From the NCBI RefSeq assembly GCF_034274695.1, contig NZ_CP128362.1, positions 992,001 through 1,056,000 of the forward strand: a stretch of 64,000 nt of DNA. Reading direction: 5' to 3'. Under the pieces are notes generated by a model. The model was not told the origin of the DNA and searched no databases. It saw only the letters and a list, made by a program, of their open reading frames with translations. This DNA comes from Chitinophaga sp. LS1. Lineage in GTDB: Bacteria; Bacteroidota; Bacteroidia; Chitinophagales; Chitinophagaceae. Below, in pieces: positions 43,460 to 52,203 of the stretch (position 1 is the first letter of the stretch; each line of letters begins with the position of its first letter). The translations under genes were made by a program, and so were the position numbers.

Positions 43460-43891
43460 TTAACTTACCTTATTCAGATAGTCTTTCAAAGAGATGGTCA
43501 TGAGATGGGTCCATCCGCCTCTGAAGCTGTCTACAGCGAAATCAGGATGCTGCGGGAAGCTATCCAATCCTTCGTGCGTCAATTTTAATCTTGTTTGATC
43601 TCCTTCATCAAATAGTTCAAACGTCACAGTAGAGTAACCTTCATAATCCTTGTATTGCCAACTATATTGTAATTTCTGAAGCGGCTCTGCAATCGTCACC
43701 TCGCAAAGATGAATGTATTGTTCGCCCTTATGCCCTTGTCCCGGAAAACTAAATTGAAAGCCTTTCTCTGCTTTAAAATCATCCAGGTTGAAATACCACT
43801 GTTTCATCTTATCCTTATCAGTAAGGGCCTCCCACACTTTTTCCACAGGCGCATTGAATGTTTCTTCAATTACAATAACATGGTTGCTCAT
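43460..43891 (-). CDS. SRPBCC/AHSA1-domain protein
   Basis: A 143-residue START-like protein of the AHSA1 group (IEETFNAPVEKVWEALTDKDKMKQWYF at the start; RLKLTHEGLDSFPQHPDF and SFRGGWTHLMTISLKDYL at the end). The fold binds small hydrophobic ligands. It overlaps the ArsR regulator by 4 bp, the usual arrangement of ArsR-AHSA1 pairs, in which the two are cotranscribed and probably respond to the same ligand. Confidence 0.92.
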   Translation of the reverse strand: MSNHVIVIEETFNAPVEKVWEALTDKDKMKQWYFNLDDFKAEKGFQFSFPGQGHKGEQYIHLCEVTIAEPLQKLQYSWQYKDYEGYSTVTFELFDEGDQTRLKLTHEGLDSFPQHPDFAVDSFRGGWTHLMTISLKDYLNKVS

Positions 43892-44226
43892 TTCTTTTTG
43901 GATTTATGGGGTGATGAATTGTCTTCAAGAAAGTTTTTCAATGCCTGCATCTTGTGTTTCCAGAACGATTCATATTGACGGATCCATTCCTGTACTTCTT
44001 CTAATTTCTCCAACCGGGCCGCGCAATACCGCTCCCTGCCCTGTTGCCTGATCTCAACCAAACCACATTCTACTAAGATCTTTATATGCAGGGAAATAGC
44101 TTGTCTGCTCACATCAAAGTTCTCCGCAATCGCGTTGAGATGACGGGGCTCGCGGGATATCAGGTGAATGATTTCCCGTCTGGTAGGGTCTGCTATTGCC
44201 TGAAACACATCTCTTCTGGCTTCCAT
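43888..44226 (-). CDS. ArsR-family transcription regulator
   Basis: A 112-residue winged-helix repressor (FQAIADPTRREIIHLISREPRHLNAIAENFDVSRQAISLHIKILVECGLVEIRQQGRERYC). No metal-binding Cys pair in the recognition helix region, so it is not a typical metal sensor. It ends in a Lys-rich tail. I use ATG 44226; the frame is open to 44271. First gene of the pair with the AHSA1 protein. Confidence 0.9.
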   Translation of the reverse strand: MEARRDVFQAIADPTRREIIHLISREPRHLNAIAENFDVSRQAISLHIKILVECGLVEIRQQGRERYCAARLEKLEEVQEWIRQYESFWKHKMQALKNFLEDNSSPHKSKKK

Positions 44227-44399
44227 AAATACGCAAGCATTTGCTTGCACAAATAAACAAAAAAAAGGCACACGAGCGCCCTTTTTAAAATTATTTATTT
44301 TATAACTCCACCTATATGGGTAACCCTGCCTGTTATTTTAAAAGTAATGTCTGGTACATACGTTTCACCCACATAATATCAACTCTTAAATCTGTCAGT

Positions 44400-46571
44400 T
44401 TACCTCACCTGGTACCCCTCTGCTTTCAAGGCTTTCTGGATATCCATCGTACCGAATTGATTATCATGGATAAATAAATTATTCACCACCCGACCTACGC
44501 CGTAAACGGCCAGGCCATTCTTTGCTCCACTTACTTTATTTCGCTCTATAATCGCATCCTGTACATCATTCACTTCGCCCCCCGGAGATACCCGGATATA
44601 GCTTTTCCCACTTAAGACATTTCGCCTGACCAAAGATCCTATGTTTAATCCGGAATACCCTGAACCAATTATGTTAATCTGTTGATCCCCACGGAATCTA
44701 TCTTTCTGATTTACCTGTGGAGTATAGGTGCCGTCACTTAATTCACAATCCACGATGTCAATGTACCAATTCGGCTGTCTGCCATAATTCACATAAGAGC
44801 CTTTGCCTATGATACCTGCGCTACGTTGCATTTTTAATCCTGCTATCACACAGTTTTGGGCTGAGCCATAGAATTGAAAAGCACCTGCATCTGTAGCGGT
44901 GTTATTCACAAAAAATAAATGATCGCGGATCGTTGTGATACTAATAACTGAACTGGTATCTGGTTGCACAAGAAATGGTTCATCCAGTTCGATCTGGTCC
45001 ATGGTATGCTGTACGATTCTTCTGAATTGTCCCGACCCTTTGCCATCGATGATAAAAAGCCCACCACCAATCCATTTATTAGCAGCCCATTGAAAGGTAC
45101 TGCCATCTTTTCTAAGAGAAATACGGTTGCCACTGGCACCGCCCACCTTTCCGAAATACCCGCCGCTGCCACCATCCAGCGTCATCACTTCCCGGTCATT
45201 GATATAATTGAAGGGGGTTACATTTCTGGCTTCGTACAGATCATAGCTTTCATTGATGGTAGCTCCATATCCATAGCCGTTAGTTTGTTTATAACAGTCT
45301 TCGAAGATCAACCCCTGCGGATGAATTTTCATATACGTCTTTACACTACCACCTGCTTTTTCAAATCTACAACGCTGAATAAATCCGCTCACACCTACAA
45401 ATGAAAACATCCCCGCGGTTTTAAATACACAATCTCTTACCCTGATATCGTGTCCTTTTAACTGAATCCCTGTCTTATTCCATTTGCTATCCAGTTCAGC
45501 GAGGGCGTTGCCAATGTCTTGTTGTACGATGAGTCTTTCTAAAATCACATGACCATCGCCACTATTCATTATGATGCCCAGTGCCCGGGATGCCCGAATA
45601 GTAAGATCCGTGAGACCAAAGTGATCGGCTCCACTGATAAGGGTTGCAGCGGCAACAGGTCCAAAATTGATGACCGTTCCCTTTTGTCCTTTTACCATCA
45701 CCCCATTGGGGATAACTAATCCCTCTGATAATATGTAGTTGCCAGCGGGAACATTTACAATGCCACCATCATGTGCAGCTGTCAATGCTTTTTTAAAAGC
45801 TTCGGTGTCATCCTGCGAGCCATTCCCTTTCGCACCATATGTTTTTACATTGAAGGCCTGCGTAGACCACATTGCTTTGTTCACGATATTGACAGTGAGC
45901 GGTGTGCTCCATGCTGTTTTGCCACCAAGGCCATTGTGACAAAATAACTGGTATTTACCTTGCTGGATAGTAGCGGGGAGAGTTACTTTCACAGAGTAAT
46001 CATCATAGATGCTATCTACTTTTACTTTAAACATTTTCCCATTGCTAACCAATACCACTTGTCCGCTACCACCTTTGCGAAACAGGTTCTTCCCTTGTAT
46101 CCTCAATATATCTCCTGCCGCAGCTGCATTATATCCATCCTCACTAATCACCCAGTTTACAACCGGCACATTTACATAAAAGCCACTGACAGCACCTTTA
46201 TTGTCTGTCATACGCACACAATACACCCCTTGCTGCAAAGCATCGGGTATAATTACTTTAACAGACTTTTCATTTTGCTGTATCTTATCCACAGGCATCA
46301 TTCTTTCGCCGGCGATCATCCTACTTCCTTTGGAATCGGGTAAATGATCTGGTTCCGGCAATGGCACGTATGCAGGAGGAGAGTTATCCACCCGGTCATC
46401 TGTGAGCCGGCCCACTTCAATTTTTGAAATCAGGTCAATACCTTCTCCTCTTATTAACACAGTTTCCCCGGGTGCGGTAGCAGCAGTGGTAACATGAAAG
46501 AGTTGTGGCGTATTCTGCGCAAATGCAGGTAAATAAAAGATAATGATGGCAAGAAAAAAGAGACGTTGCAT
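44400..46571 (-). CDS. secreted IPT + pectate-lyase-superfamily beta-helix protein
   Basis: A 723-residue exported protein (signal MQRLFFLAIIIFYLPAFAQ). Two Ig-like IPT/TIG domains come first (about 25-225; VLIRGEGIDLISKIEVG and ILRIQGKNLFRKG), then a right-handed beta-helix starting with the phage-tailspike-like motif FNVKTYGAKGNGSQDDTEAFKKAL (about 245), the signature of the pectate lyase 3/GH55-like superfamily. The helix continues to the end without a T9SS domain. Predicted role: polysaccharide binding or cleavage outside the membrane; the substrate is not clear. Confidence 0.82.
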   Translation of the reverse strand: MQRLFFLAIIIFYLPAFAQNTPQLFHVTTAATAPGETVLIRGEGIDLISKIEVGRLTDDRVDNSPPAYVPLPEPDHLPDSKGSRMIAGERMMPVDKIQQNEKSVKVIIPDALQQGVYCVRMTDNKGAVSGFYVNVPVVNWVISEDGYNAAAAGDILRIQGKNLFRKGGSGQVVLVSNGKMFKVKVDSIYDDYSVKVTLPATIQQGKYQLFCHNGLGGKTAWSTPLTVNIVNKAMWSTQAFNVKTYGAKGNGSQDDTEAFKKALTAAHDGGIVNVPAGNYILSEGLVIPNGVMVKGQKGTVINFGPVAAATLISGADHFGLTDLTIRASRALGIIMNSGDGHVILERLIVQQDIGNALAELDSKWNKTGIQLKGHDIRVRDCVFKTAGMFSFVGVSGFIQRCRFEKAGGSVKTYMKIHPQGLIFEDCYKQTNGYGYGATINESYDLYEARNVTPFNYINDREVMTLDGGSGGYFGKVGGASGNRISLRKDGSTFQWAANKWIGGGLFIIDGKGSGQFRRIVQHTMDQIELDEPFLVQPDTSSVISITTIRDHLFFVNNTATDAGAFQFYGSAQNCVIAGLKMQRSAGIIGKGSYVNYGRQPNWYIDIVDCELSDGTYTPQVNQKDRFRGDQQINIIGSGYSGLNIGSLVRRNVLSGKSYIRVSPGGEVNDVQDAIIERNKVSGAKNGLAVYGVGRVVNNLFIHDNQFGTMDIQKALKAEGYQVR

Positions 46572-46638
46572 AGTATTACTTGTTTCAGTAAACACTGGAC
46601 TATACTATATAAGCGCAGAAACTATGCCATGGTTATTA

Positions 46639-46959
46639 CTATTCAAAAGGAGTGAATGTTGAAAACAGGTTACCCATCTCTTCCAGTCCGCCTACGGGTA
46701 CATATTCACATACAGCGGCATATTCTTCCCATAATTTTAATACGACCGGATGTGTATGTGCCTGTTCAATGGCAGCATCAGATTTCCATTCAAAAACTTC
46801 AACGACAGTGCCATTTTTTGCTTTCATGATAATGGGAGTTCTGTCAGAAACAAGATCTGCGCCTTTTAATAAACTGTAATGTTTACGGGTTAATGTATCC
46901 AACTCTTTTTCTTTTCCGGGTTTAGGGTGGTAGCCAACGATAACAATTCTTCCAGACAT
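46639..46959 (-). CDS. small ABM-like dimeric alpha-beta barrel protein
   Basis: A 106-residue protein with the beta-alpha-beta pattern of antibiotic-biosynthesis-monooxygenase-like domains (RIVIVGYHPKPGKEKELDTLTRKHYSLLK, VVEVFEWKSDAAIEQAHTHPVVLKLWEEY). These form dimers and bind small molecules or degrade haem; no activity can be fixed here. Divergent from the LOG-family gene at 47032. Confidence 0.7.
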   Translation of the reverse strand: MSGRIVIVGYHPKPGKEKELDTLTRKHYSLLKGADLVSDRTPIIMKAKNGTVVEVFEWKSDAAIEQAHTHPVVLKLWEEYAAVCEYVPVGGLEEMGNLFSTFTPFE

Positions 46960-47001
46960 AAGTTATGATTTTTAATGGGATTAAAATACAACAAATCCCA
47001 G

Positions 47002-47009
47002 TACCTTTG
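47002..47009 (+). promoter_or_regulatory. -7 promoter element of the LOG-family gene
   Basis: TACCTTTG, a full match to TAnnTTTG, 23 bp before the ATG at 47032. Confidence 0.6.
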
Positions 47010-47031
47010 CAACATCAAACCCATCAAAATA

Positions 47032-47613
47032 ATGAAAAGTATAACTGTCTTTTGTGGATCCAGTGCTGGTTCAGATAGCATCTTTATGGAACAAGCATTT
47101 CAGCTGGGTAAAACACTTGGAGAAAATAATATCGGACTGGTATATGGAGGAGCAAAAGTAGGCCTTATGGGCGCAGTAGCAGATGGTGCACTGTCAGCCG
47201 GAGGTAGGGTGACGGGGGTGATTCCCGACTTTCTGAGAGCAAAAGAAATTGCGCATACAGGTTTGACAGAATTATTAATTGTGGATAGTATGCATACCCG
47301 TAAGACGAAGATGAATGAACTGTGCGAAGGGGTAATAACGCTGCCAGGTGGGTATGGTACCATGGAGGAGTTTTTTGAGATGCTCACCTGGGCGCAGTTA
47401 GGTCTGCATAGAAAACCTATTGGCATATTGAATACTAACGGGTATTATGATGCGATGATCACATTGGTGCAAACTATGGTGGATAAAGGGTTTTTGAAAG
47501 AGATCAATCAGGATATGATTTTGGTGAGTGATGATATTGATACCTTGTTGTATAAGATGAAGAATTATGTGGCACCTGCGGTGGGTAAGTGGATTAATAA
47601 AGATGAGGTGTAA
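47032..47613 (+). CDS. LOG-family nucleoside-monophosphate phosphoribohydrolase
   Basis: A 193-residue cytosolic protein of the LOG/TIGR00730 family. FCGSSAGSD at the start and PGGYGTMEEFFE (near 103-114) are the nucleotide-binding and catalytic signatures. LOG enzymes cut AMP or cytokinin monophosphates to base and ribose 5-phosphate. I use ATG 47032 (MKSITV), right after the promoter. In bacteria the role is often nucleotide salvage or unknown. Confidence 0.9.
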   Translation: MKSITVFCGSSAGSDSIFMEQAFQLGKTLGENNIGLVYGGAKVGLMGAVADGALSAGGRVTGVIPDFLRAKEIAHTGLTELLIVDSMHTRKTKMNELCEGVITLPGGYGTMEEFFEMLTWAQLGLHRKPIGILNTNGYYDAMITLVQTMVDKGFLKEINQDMILVSDDIDTLLYKMKNYVAPAVGKWINKDEV

Positions 47614-47620
47614 ATATTAT

Positions 47621-47712
47621 AGCGCCGTCTGAATTTCAGTATTGATGAAGTATACCGCTTACAGCACTGTCTGAATTTCAGTATTGATGAAGTGTACCGC
47701 TTATAACGCCGT
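47621..47712. repeat. 42-bp repeat at the third GlxA gene 3' end
   Basis: AGCGCCGTCTGAATTTC (47621), AGCACTGTCTGAATTTC (47663) and AACGCCGTCTGAAAACG (47705) are exactly 42 bp apart. The third is the end of the GlxA gene (RFQTAL-stop at 47701), so the other two are duplicates of that gene end. Confidence 0.88.
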
Positions 47713-48660
47713 CTGAAAACGTTTCCTGTATTCGGACGGCGTCACATCAAATACCTTCAAAAACACCCTGCGCATATTTTCTGCATTCTTAAACCCGCAA
47801 GCAGCAGCAATCTCTTCCTGTGTCAGATGTTGCGCTGTCAAACTTCGACACGCTGCCTCCACACGCATCTTTTCCATAAACTTCACAGGGGTAATGTTCA
47901 TTTCCTTCACAAACACCCTGGCAAAATTCCTTGGGCTCATCAACACTTTTTCCGCTAATTCTTCCACAGTTATTTCCACCTGCAAATTATCCATGATCCA
48001 ATCTACCGCCTCCCGCACAGGGGCATGATCGATTGCCTGCGCAGCAAGTACCGTACTATATTGCGCCTGGTTACCGGGTCTTTTTAAAAACAACACCATT
48101 TGTCTGGCGATCTCCAAAGCAAACCGTTTCCCCATATCTTCTTCCAGCAATGCCAGTGCGAGGTCCATTCCAGTAGTAATCCCCGCTGAAGTATACACAT
48201 TTCCATCTTTGACAAAAATCGGCGCAATATCCACGTTAACTGAAGGATAAGCTGCCACTAATCGCTCACACAAGCTCCAGTGGGTAGTAGCTTTTTTACC
48301 ATTTAATAACCCAGCTTCCGCAAGGATAAAAGCTCCAGAGCAGACAGAACAAATTCTTCTGATCCGGGGGGCTTGCTGCTGAATCCATTCAATCGCTTTA
48401 GGATGGATATTTGCTGGCAGGTCTTTAGGCAAGCCTGCTATAATCAAAGTATCGATCGCTTGATGAAATGTAGCATAGTTATGCTCACAGGTAATATGCA
48501 TACCCGATGAAGTCCGGATCTGATTCGTTGCTTCTAATGATACAATATGTGTCTGGTATATCGCCCCTGCCTTGTCGATGGCTTTGGTAAATACTTCCAG
48601 CGGCCCGGCAAAATCCAGCAGGGTGGAATTGTGCGTAATCAAAAAGACAATGTGCTTCAC
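47701..48660 (-). CDS. GlxA-family transcription regulator (DJ-1/PfpI + AraC)
   Basis: A 319-residue regulator: DJ-1/PfpI domain (about 1-195; ICSVCSGAFILAEAGLLNGKKATTHW with the elbow Cys) and AraC helix-turn-helix pair (about 215-319; ITVEELAEKVLMSPRNFARVFVKEMN, QEEIAAACGFKNAENMRRVFLKVFDVTPSEYRKRF). Third member of this type in the window. The start codon is GTG at 48660 and the promoter element TACTTTTG lies 9 bp before it; that whole start region is repeated about 18 times in the array to the right. Confidence 0.9.
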   Translation of the reverse strand: MKHIVFLITHNSTLLDFAGPLEVFTKAIDKAGAIYQTHIVSLEATNQIRTSSGMHITCEHNYATFHQAIDTLIIAGLPKDLPANIHPKAIEWIQQQAPRIRRICSVCSGAFILAEAGLLNGKKATTHWSLCERLVAAYPSVNVDIAPIFVKDGNVYTSAGITTGMDLALALLEEDMGKRFALEIARQMVLFLKRPGNQAQYSTVLAAQAIDHAPVREAVDWIMDNLQVEITVEELAEKVLMSPRNFARVFVKEMNITPVKFMEKMRVEAACRSLTAQHLTQEEIAAACGFKNAENMRRVFLKVFDVTPSEYRKRFQTAL

Positions 48661-49285
48661 GAAAACAAAAGTAATTGGTTGGAAATATCCTTCACAAAAA
48701 ACAAATGTAGCTGTTCGGAAATATGCCTTACGAACATAAAGTTACCGGCTTAGAGACATCCTTCACAGAAACAATGTTACCCACCCGGAAATACACCTCA
48801 CGAACATAAAGTTACCTGCTTGAAACAATGTTACCCACCGGCTATACCCCTCACGAACACAAAGATACCTGCTTAGATACATCCTTCACAGAAACCATAT
48901 TACCAACCGGCAATACTCTCACTAACACAAAGTTACCTGCTCTGATACATCCTTCACAGAAACAAAGATACCCACTGACAATACCCCTCACTAACATAAA
49001 GTTACCTGCTTAGATACATCCTTCACAGAAACAATGTTACCCACCGGCAATACTCTCACGAACACAAGGTTACCTGCTCTGATACATCCTTCACAGAAAC
49101 AAAGATACCCACTGACAATACCCCTCACTAACATAAAGTTAACGGCTCAGATACATCCTTCACAGAAACAAAGTTACCCACCCGGAAATGCCCCTCACGA
49201 ACACAAAATTACCTGCCCTGATGCATCCTTCACAAAAACAAAATTACCCACCCGGCAATCCCCCTTACGAACACAAAAATAACCA
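48653..49285. repeat. 34-37 bp array of promoter/start-like units
   Basis: About 18 units of the form CTTCAC-n-AAACAAAGTTACC fill the 689-bp gap between the divergent GlxA and hydrolase genes, in two alternating variants (CCTTCACAGAAACAA… and CTCACGAACATAAAG…). The first unit is the GlxA start codon and -7 element itself. Read on the minus strand many units carry TAnnTTTG (TAACTTTG, TATCTTTG, TACATTTG, TAATTTTG) followed by GTGAAG or GTGAGG, matching the gene's own TACTTTTG…GTGAAG. Plus-strand open frames through the array are repeat artefacts. Confidence 0.9.
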
Positions 49286-49337
49286 TTTTGGCAGGAATTG
49301 CAGGTTCTTTGTCTTCCTGCCACCCAATCATTCCTTC

Positions 49338-49345
49338 TACTTTTG
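49338..49345 (+). promoter_or_regulatory. -7 promoter element of the alpha/beta hydrolase
   Basis: TACTTTTG, a full match to TAnnTTTG, only 4 bp before the ATG at 49350. The message would be leaderless or nearly so. Confidence 0.55.
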
Positions 49346-49349
49346 CTAC

Positions 49350-50108
49350 ATGGATACAATTCTTTTACTACATGGATGGCCGCAGACCTCGCATATCTGG
49401 CGGCATGTGATACCTGCCCTTTCTACACAATACCATCTACTGGCACCAGATCTGCCTGGTCTAGGCACTAGTCCTTTTGCGACACAGTATGATACCGGGC
49501 ACATCGCTCAATTAATAAAAGATTACCTCGATGCCGAACAGGTACAACAGTGTCACATAGTAGGCCATGATATCGGTGGCTGGGTAGCCGTCGCCTTTGC
49601 CTTACAATTTGAATCAAGCTGTTTATCACTGACAGTGATGGATGCAGGGATTCCCGGATTGATGCCTTTGCAGATGTTCCAACCCGGCAATGCGGGAAAG
49701 GTATGGCAGTTCTATTTCCATGCGGTAGCTGATATTCCCGAAATATTGGTCCTCGGCAAGGAAGAGGAATATTTAAACTGGTATTTCAGTCACAAATCAT
49801 ATGTAAAAGGTACGATTGACAATGAAGTCTATTACAAAGCCTACAAAGGAAAGGAGCGCCTGGCAGCAGGTTTTAATTATTACAGGGCATTCAATACAAG
49901 TGCAGAACAAAACAAGGCGCAGCTAAGAAAATTGAAGATACCGGTAATGGCTGTAGGAGGGGAGTATGCAGTAGGAGAAAATATGCGGGCTGTAGCGGAG
50001 GTGTTGTCAGAAGCGGGAAGGACTGTGGTGATACCGGACTGTGGGCATTATATCCCGGAAGAACAGCCGGTAGCAGTGATGAGTTTGTTAAGAGAATTCC
50101 TGGAATAG
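49350..50108 (+). CDS. alpha/beta hydrolase, epoxide hydrolase-like
   Basis: A 252-residue cytosolic hydrolase. LLLHGWPQTSHIW is the HGxP oxyanion strand; GHDIGGWVA (near 81) places an Asp, not Ser, at the nucleophile, as in epoxide hydrolases and haloalkane/haloacetate dehalogenases; CGHYIPEEQP near 232 holds the catalytic His. I use ATG 49350 because the promoter sits directly before it; the frame open upstream to 49188 is the repeat array. Its 3' end is duplicated just after the stop. Confidence 0.88.
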   Translation: MDTILLLHGWPQTSHIWRHVIPALSTQYHLLAPDLPGLGTSPFATQYDTGHIAQLIKDYLDAEQVQQCHIVGHDIGGWVAVAFALQFESSCLSLTVMDAGIPGLMPLQMFQPGNAGKVWQFYFHAVADIPEILVLGKEEEYLNWYFSHKSYVKGTIDNEVYYKAYKGKERLAAGFNYYRAFNTSAEQNKAQLRKLKIPVMAVGGEYAVGENMRAVAEVLSEAGRTVVIPDCGHYIPEEQPVAVMSLLREFLE

Positions 50109-50141
50109 TAGTGCTTTTTACTGAGAGAATTCCTGGAATAG
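50091..50141. repeat. 33-bp duplication of the hydrolase gene 3' end
   Basis: AGAGAATTCCTGGAATAG, the last five codons and stop (50091-50108), recurs unchanged at 50124-50141, 33 bp on. The period is a whole number of codons. Confidence 0.9.
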
Positions 50142-50216
50142 CGGAATGGTGTTGGTTCCCTGTAAATTTCCAGAAACGCGCTGGTAGTTAATAGCTCTGT
50201 GTAAATAACTCAATAG

Positions 50217-50564
50217 CTATTTCGCCCCCGTCACTTCACTCCTGTAAATCACCTGGTGCTGATACTCCCCCAGCACCACCTTCCCATACACAATCCTCGT
50301 CCACCCATTCTCATACCCATGATTATTCGCAATCAAATACCCCTTATGGGCATCCATCTTAATCACCTTATGCGCATCAATATACCTCCCTTTCACCTTA
50401 CAAAACACAATATCTCCAATCTGATATCCCTCCGCTCTCACAAACGTCAAGGTACTGCCACTCTTCAAAATCGGTAACATCGAACTCCCAAAGGCTTTCA
50501 TCTTTCCCGTCCCATTTTGGGCCAATTCACTCTTTAATCTTTCAAATTTGTTCATCTTATTCAA
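50217..50564 (-). CDS. stand-alone S24/S26-type peptidase domain
   Basis: A 115-residue protein with the LexA/signal-peptidase catalytic fold: GSSMLPILKSG (Ser near 28) matches the G-x-SM-x-P nucleophile motif and DAHKVIKMD (Lys near 66) the dyad lysine. There is no DNA-binding domain as in LexA or phage repressors and no membrane anchor as in signal peptidases. It might process a partner protein or be a remnant domain. Single gene with small ATG choice (50564 or 50555). Confidence 0.75.
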   Translation of the reverse strand: MNKMNKFERLKSELAQNGTGKMKAFGSSMLPILKSGSTLTFVRAEGYQIGDIVFCKVKGRYIDAHKVIKMDAHKGYLIANNHGYENGWTRIVYGKVVLGEYQHQVIYRSEVTGAK

Positions 50565-50656
50565 TTTTTAATACCCAAATATCCACCTCTCCTGCGCAGC
50601 TTTTTTGCGCAGTATTACATTTTTTTATATATTTATCCCTATAAAGACCTATTCCT

Positions 50657-51199
50657 ATGAGCAACAATCTTGTCATCAATCAGGTGATCCCCCACCTGAC
50701 CGGTTTGATGTTTACTGCCCCCGACAAATTTTTTGCCCAGACAAAAGCGGTCGCAGCAACAATGTCTCCTCAAACACTCCCTTTATTACGTAGTCACCTC
50801 CATTCGGACTTACCCGTTCCCGACGGTGTAGATCAGTCACAACTGGGCCTCACAGGATGGTTATCCGCCTGTCAGTACACCATTTTCGAAGTCATTTATC
50901 ATATTGGCACCCCGGCAGTTCCTATGCTGAAAGAGATTGCCTTTGGCGAATACGGCTGGATCCAGGCAAATGCCCTCGACCTCCTGACCCGCTTCTATAT
51001 GGATGGCAAATTAGGGGCAGAGATCATCGATGAAATTGATTCTAATCTGGGTGACATGCGATATGAATCACATTTATATTACGCACAACATTTGATAGCT
51101 TTGAGGCGCAAAGATCAACGATATGAAACGCAGGTGATTCAGCGGATAAAAAACCCACATCTGCATGACGCCATCAAAGAAATCATGAATGAAAGATGA
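50657..51199 (+). CDS. hypothetical alpha-helical protein
   Basis: A 180-residue soluble protein I do not recognise. Predicted helices at FEVIYHIGTPAVPMLKEIAFGEYGWIQANALDLLTRFYMDG resemble HEAT/ARM repeat helices, and the rest is also helical, so a protein-protein interaction role is likely. It overlaps the next gene by 4 bp (ATGA), so the two are translationally coupled. Confidence 0.65.
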   Translation: MSNNLVINQVIPHLTGLMFTAPDKFFAQTKAVAATMSPQTLPLLRSHLHSDLPVPDGVDQSQLGLTGWLSACQYTIFEVIYHIGTPAVPMLKEIAFGEYGWIQANALDLLTRFYMDGKLGAEIIDEIDSNLGDMRYESHLYYAQHLIALRRKDQRYETQVIQRIKNPHLHDAIKEIMNER

Positions 51200-51747
51200 C
51201 TTATGAACGGCCACTAAACGAACAGGAAGAAGCCTACTTTAAAAGCAGACTAAGACACCGCAACTATTGCAGAATAGCCATCTGGCCATTACTAGGCATA
51301 TTAATAGGTATATTGACACAAGCCTGGCAAGGGATTATTTTCTTTCTGGCAATGGGTACGTGGCTCACGTTTTTCATCAACTTTCACTACCGGGAAGTCA
51401 GGCGTTTCTTACAAAAAAATCGAATCACAGTACTCCCCATCCGTGCCACCCGATATCTAAAAGTGCGAGAACAGTTTGGTGATGGTGACTTATATTTTTT
51501 TCAATTAACAGATGATACGATCATTCTGGTGAATATGCAGACATCATTTGAACCAACAGATGATTTCGAAATTATCACGGGCTATGGTATGCATGACCAG
51601 ATCATCTATCGATATTTTATGCATATTGGCGATCCTATACCACTTGTAGCTGAAATAAAAGATCCTTTAATCAATCCACCATTTGAGTTTACAGAATATC
51701 AAACTTATAGTGTGGCGCATGGCCAGATAGAAGATCTGTTAGTATAA
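51196..51747 (+). CDS. hypothetical two-helix membrane protein
   Basis: A 183-residue protein with two hydrophobic helices (about 29-45 and 49-63, RIAIWPLLGILIGILTQAWQ and IIFFLAMGTWLTFFINF), then a soluble domain of beta strands (VLPIRATRYLKVREQFGDGDLYFFQLTDDTIILVN). Family unknown. It is coupled to the helical protein before it, and the pair may form a membrane-associated complex. Confidence 0.65.
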   Translation: MTYERPLNEQEEAYFKSRLRHRNYCRIAIWPLLGILIGILTQAWQGIIFFLAMGTWLTFFINFHYREVRRFLQKNRITVLPIRATRYLKVREQFGDGDLYFFQLTDDTIILVNMQTSFEPTDDFEIITGYGMHDQIIYRYFMHIGDPIPLVAEIKDPLINPPFEFTEYQTYSVAHGQIEDLLV

Positions 51748-51832
51748 CCCTTTTTGTCATAAAACCCTTCAACTACTTAAACATTTTCCCCCTCCGCATT
51801 CCCGTCCTTTGCCCTAACAAAATCAACATCAC

Positions 51833-52180
51833 ATGATACCATCAGTTGAAACCATGATAGAGCAATACGTCAACACCTGGAATGCTACCCACCTCGACGC
51901 CTACAAAACAGGCTTCACCTCCTGCTGGGCGCCGGACGCCATTTACACCGACCCCAACCATGCCCACATCCAGGGTGTAGATGCCCTCGCCGAACTCGCC
52001 CAAACCTCCTGGAACAAAGTCCCCGGCAGAATATTCAACATCCTCAAACGGCCCGTTTTCCACCACAACAGTGGCCGATATTACTGGACCGTTGCCCTAC
52101 CGGAAGGCCCCCGCCAAGGCCTCGACTATTTCGAATTCAATGACCAATTCCAGATCACCCGCCTTGTCAGCTTTTTTTAA
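51833..52180 (+). CDS. NTF2/SnoaL-like protein
   Basis: A 115-residue protein of the nuclear transport factor 2-like fold (VETMIEQYVNTWNATHLDAYKTGFTSCWAPDAIYTDPNHAHIQGVDALAELAQ). These act as small-molecule isomerases, hydrolases or binding proteins. It lies 23 bp before a Crp/Fnr-type gene and is probably cotranscribed; the regulator may respond to the same stress or metabolite. Confidence 0.85.
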   Translation: MIPSVETMIEQYVNTWNATHLDAYKTGFTSCWAPDAIYTDPNHAHIQGVDALAELAQTSWNKVPGRIFNILKRPVFHHNSGRYYWTVALPEGPRQGLDYFEFNDQFQITRLVSFF

Positions 52181-52203
52181 TATCTTTTGCATTAAAAGGC
52201 TAC

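Noticed and set aside
48828..49282. Plus-strand open frames of 60-80 codons with repeated peptide HPSQKQ/NIKLPA
   Set aside because: They are translations of the 34-37 bp repeat array; units vary in length and the frames have no start signals or conserved fold.
48653..49285. CRISPR-like look of repeated units
   Set aside because: Units are imperfect and directly adjacent, with no unique spacers of constant length and no cas genes nearby.
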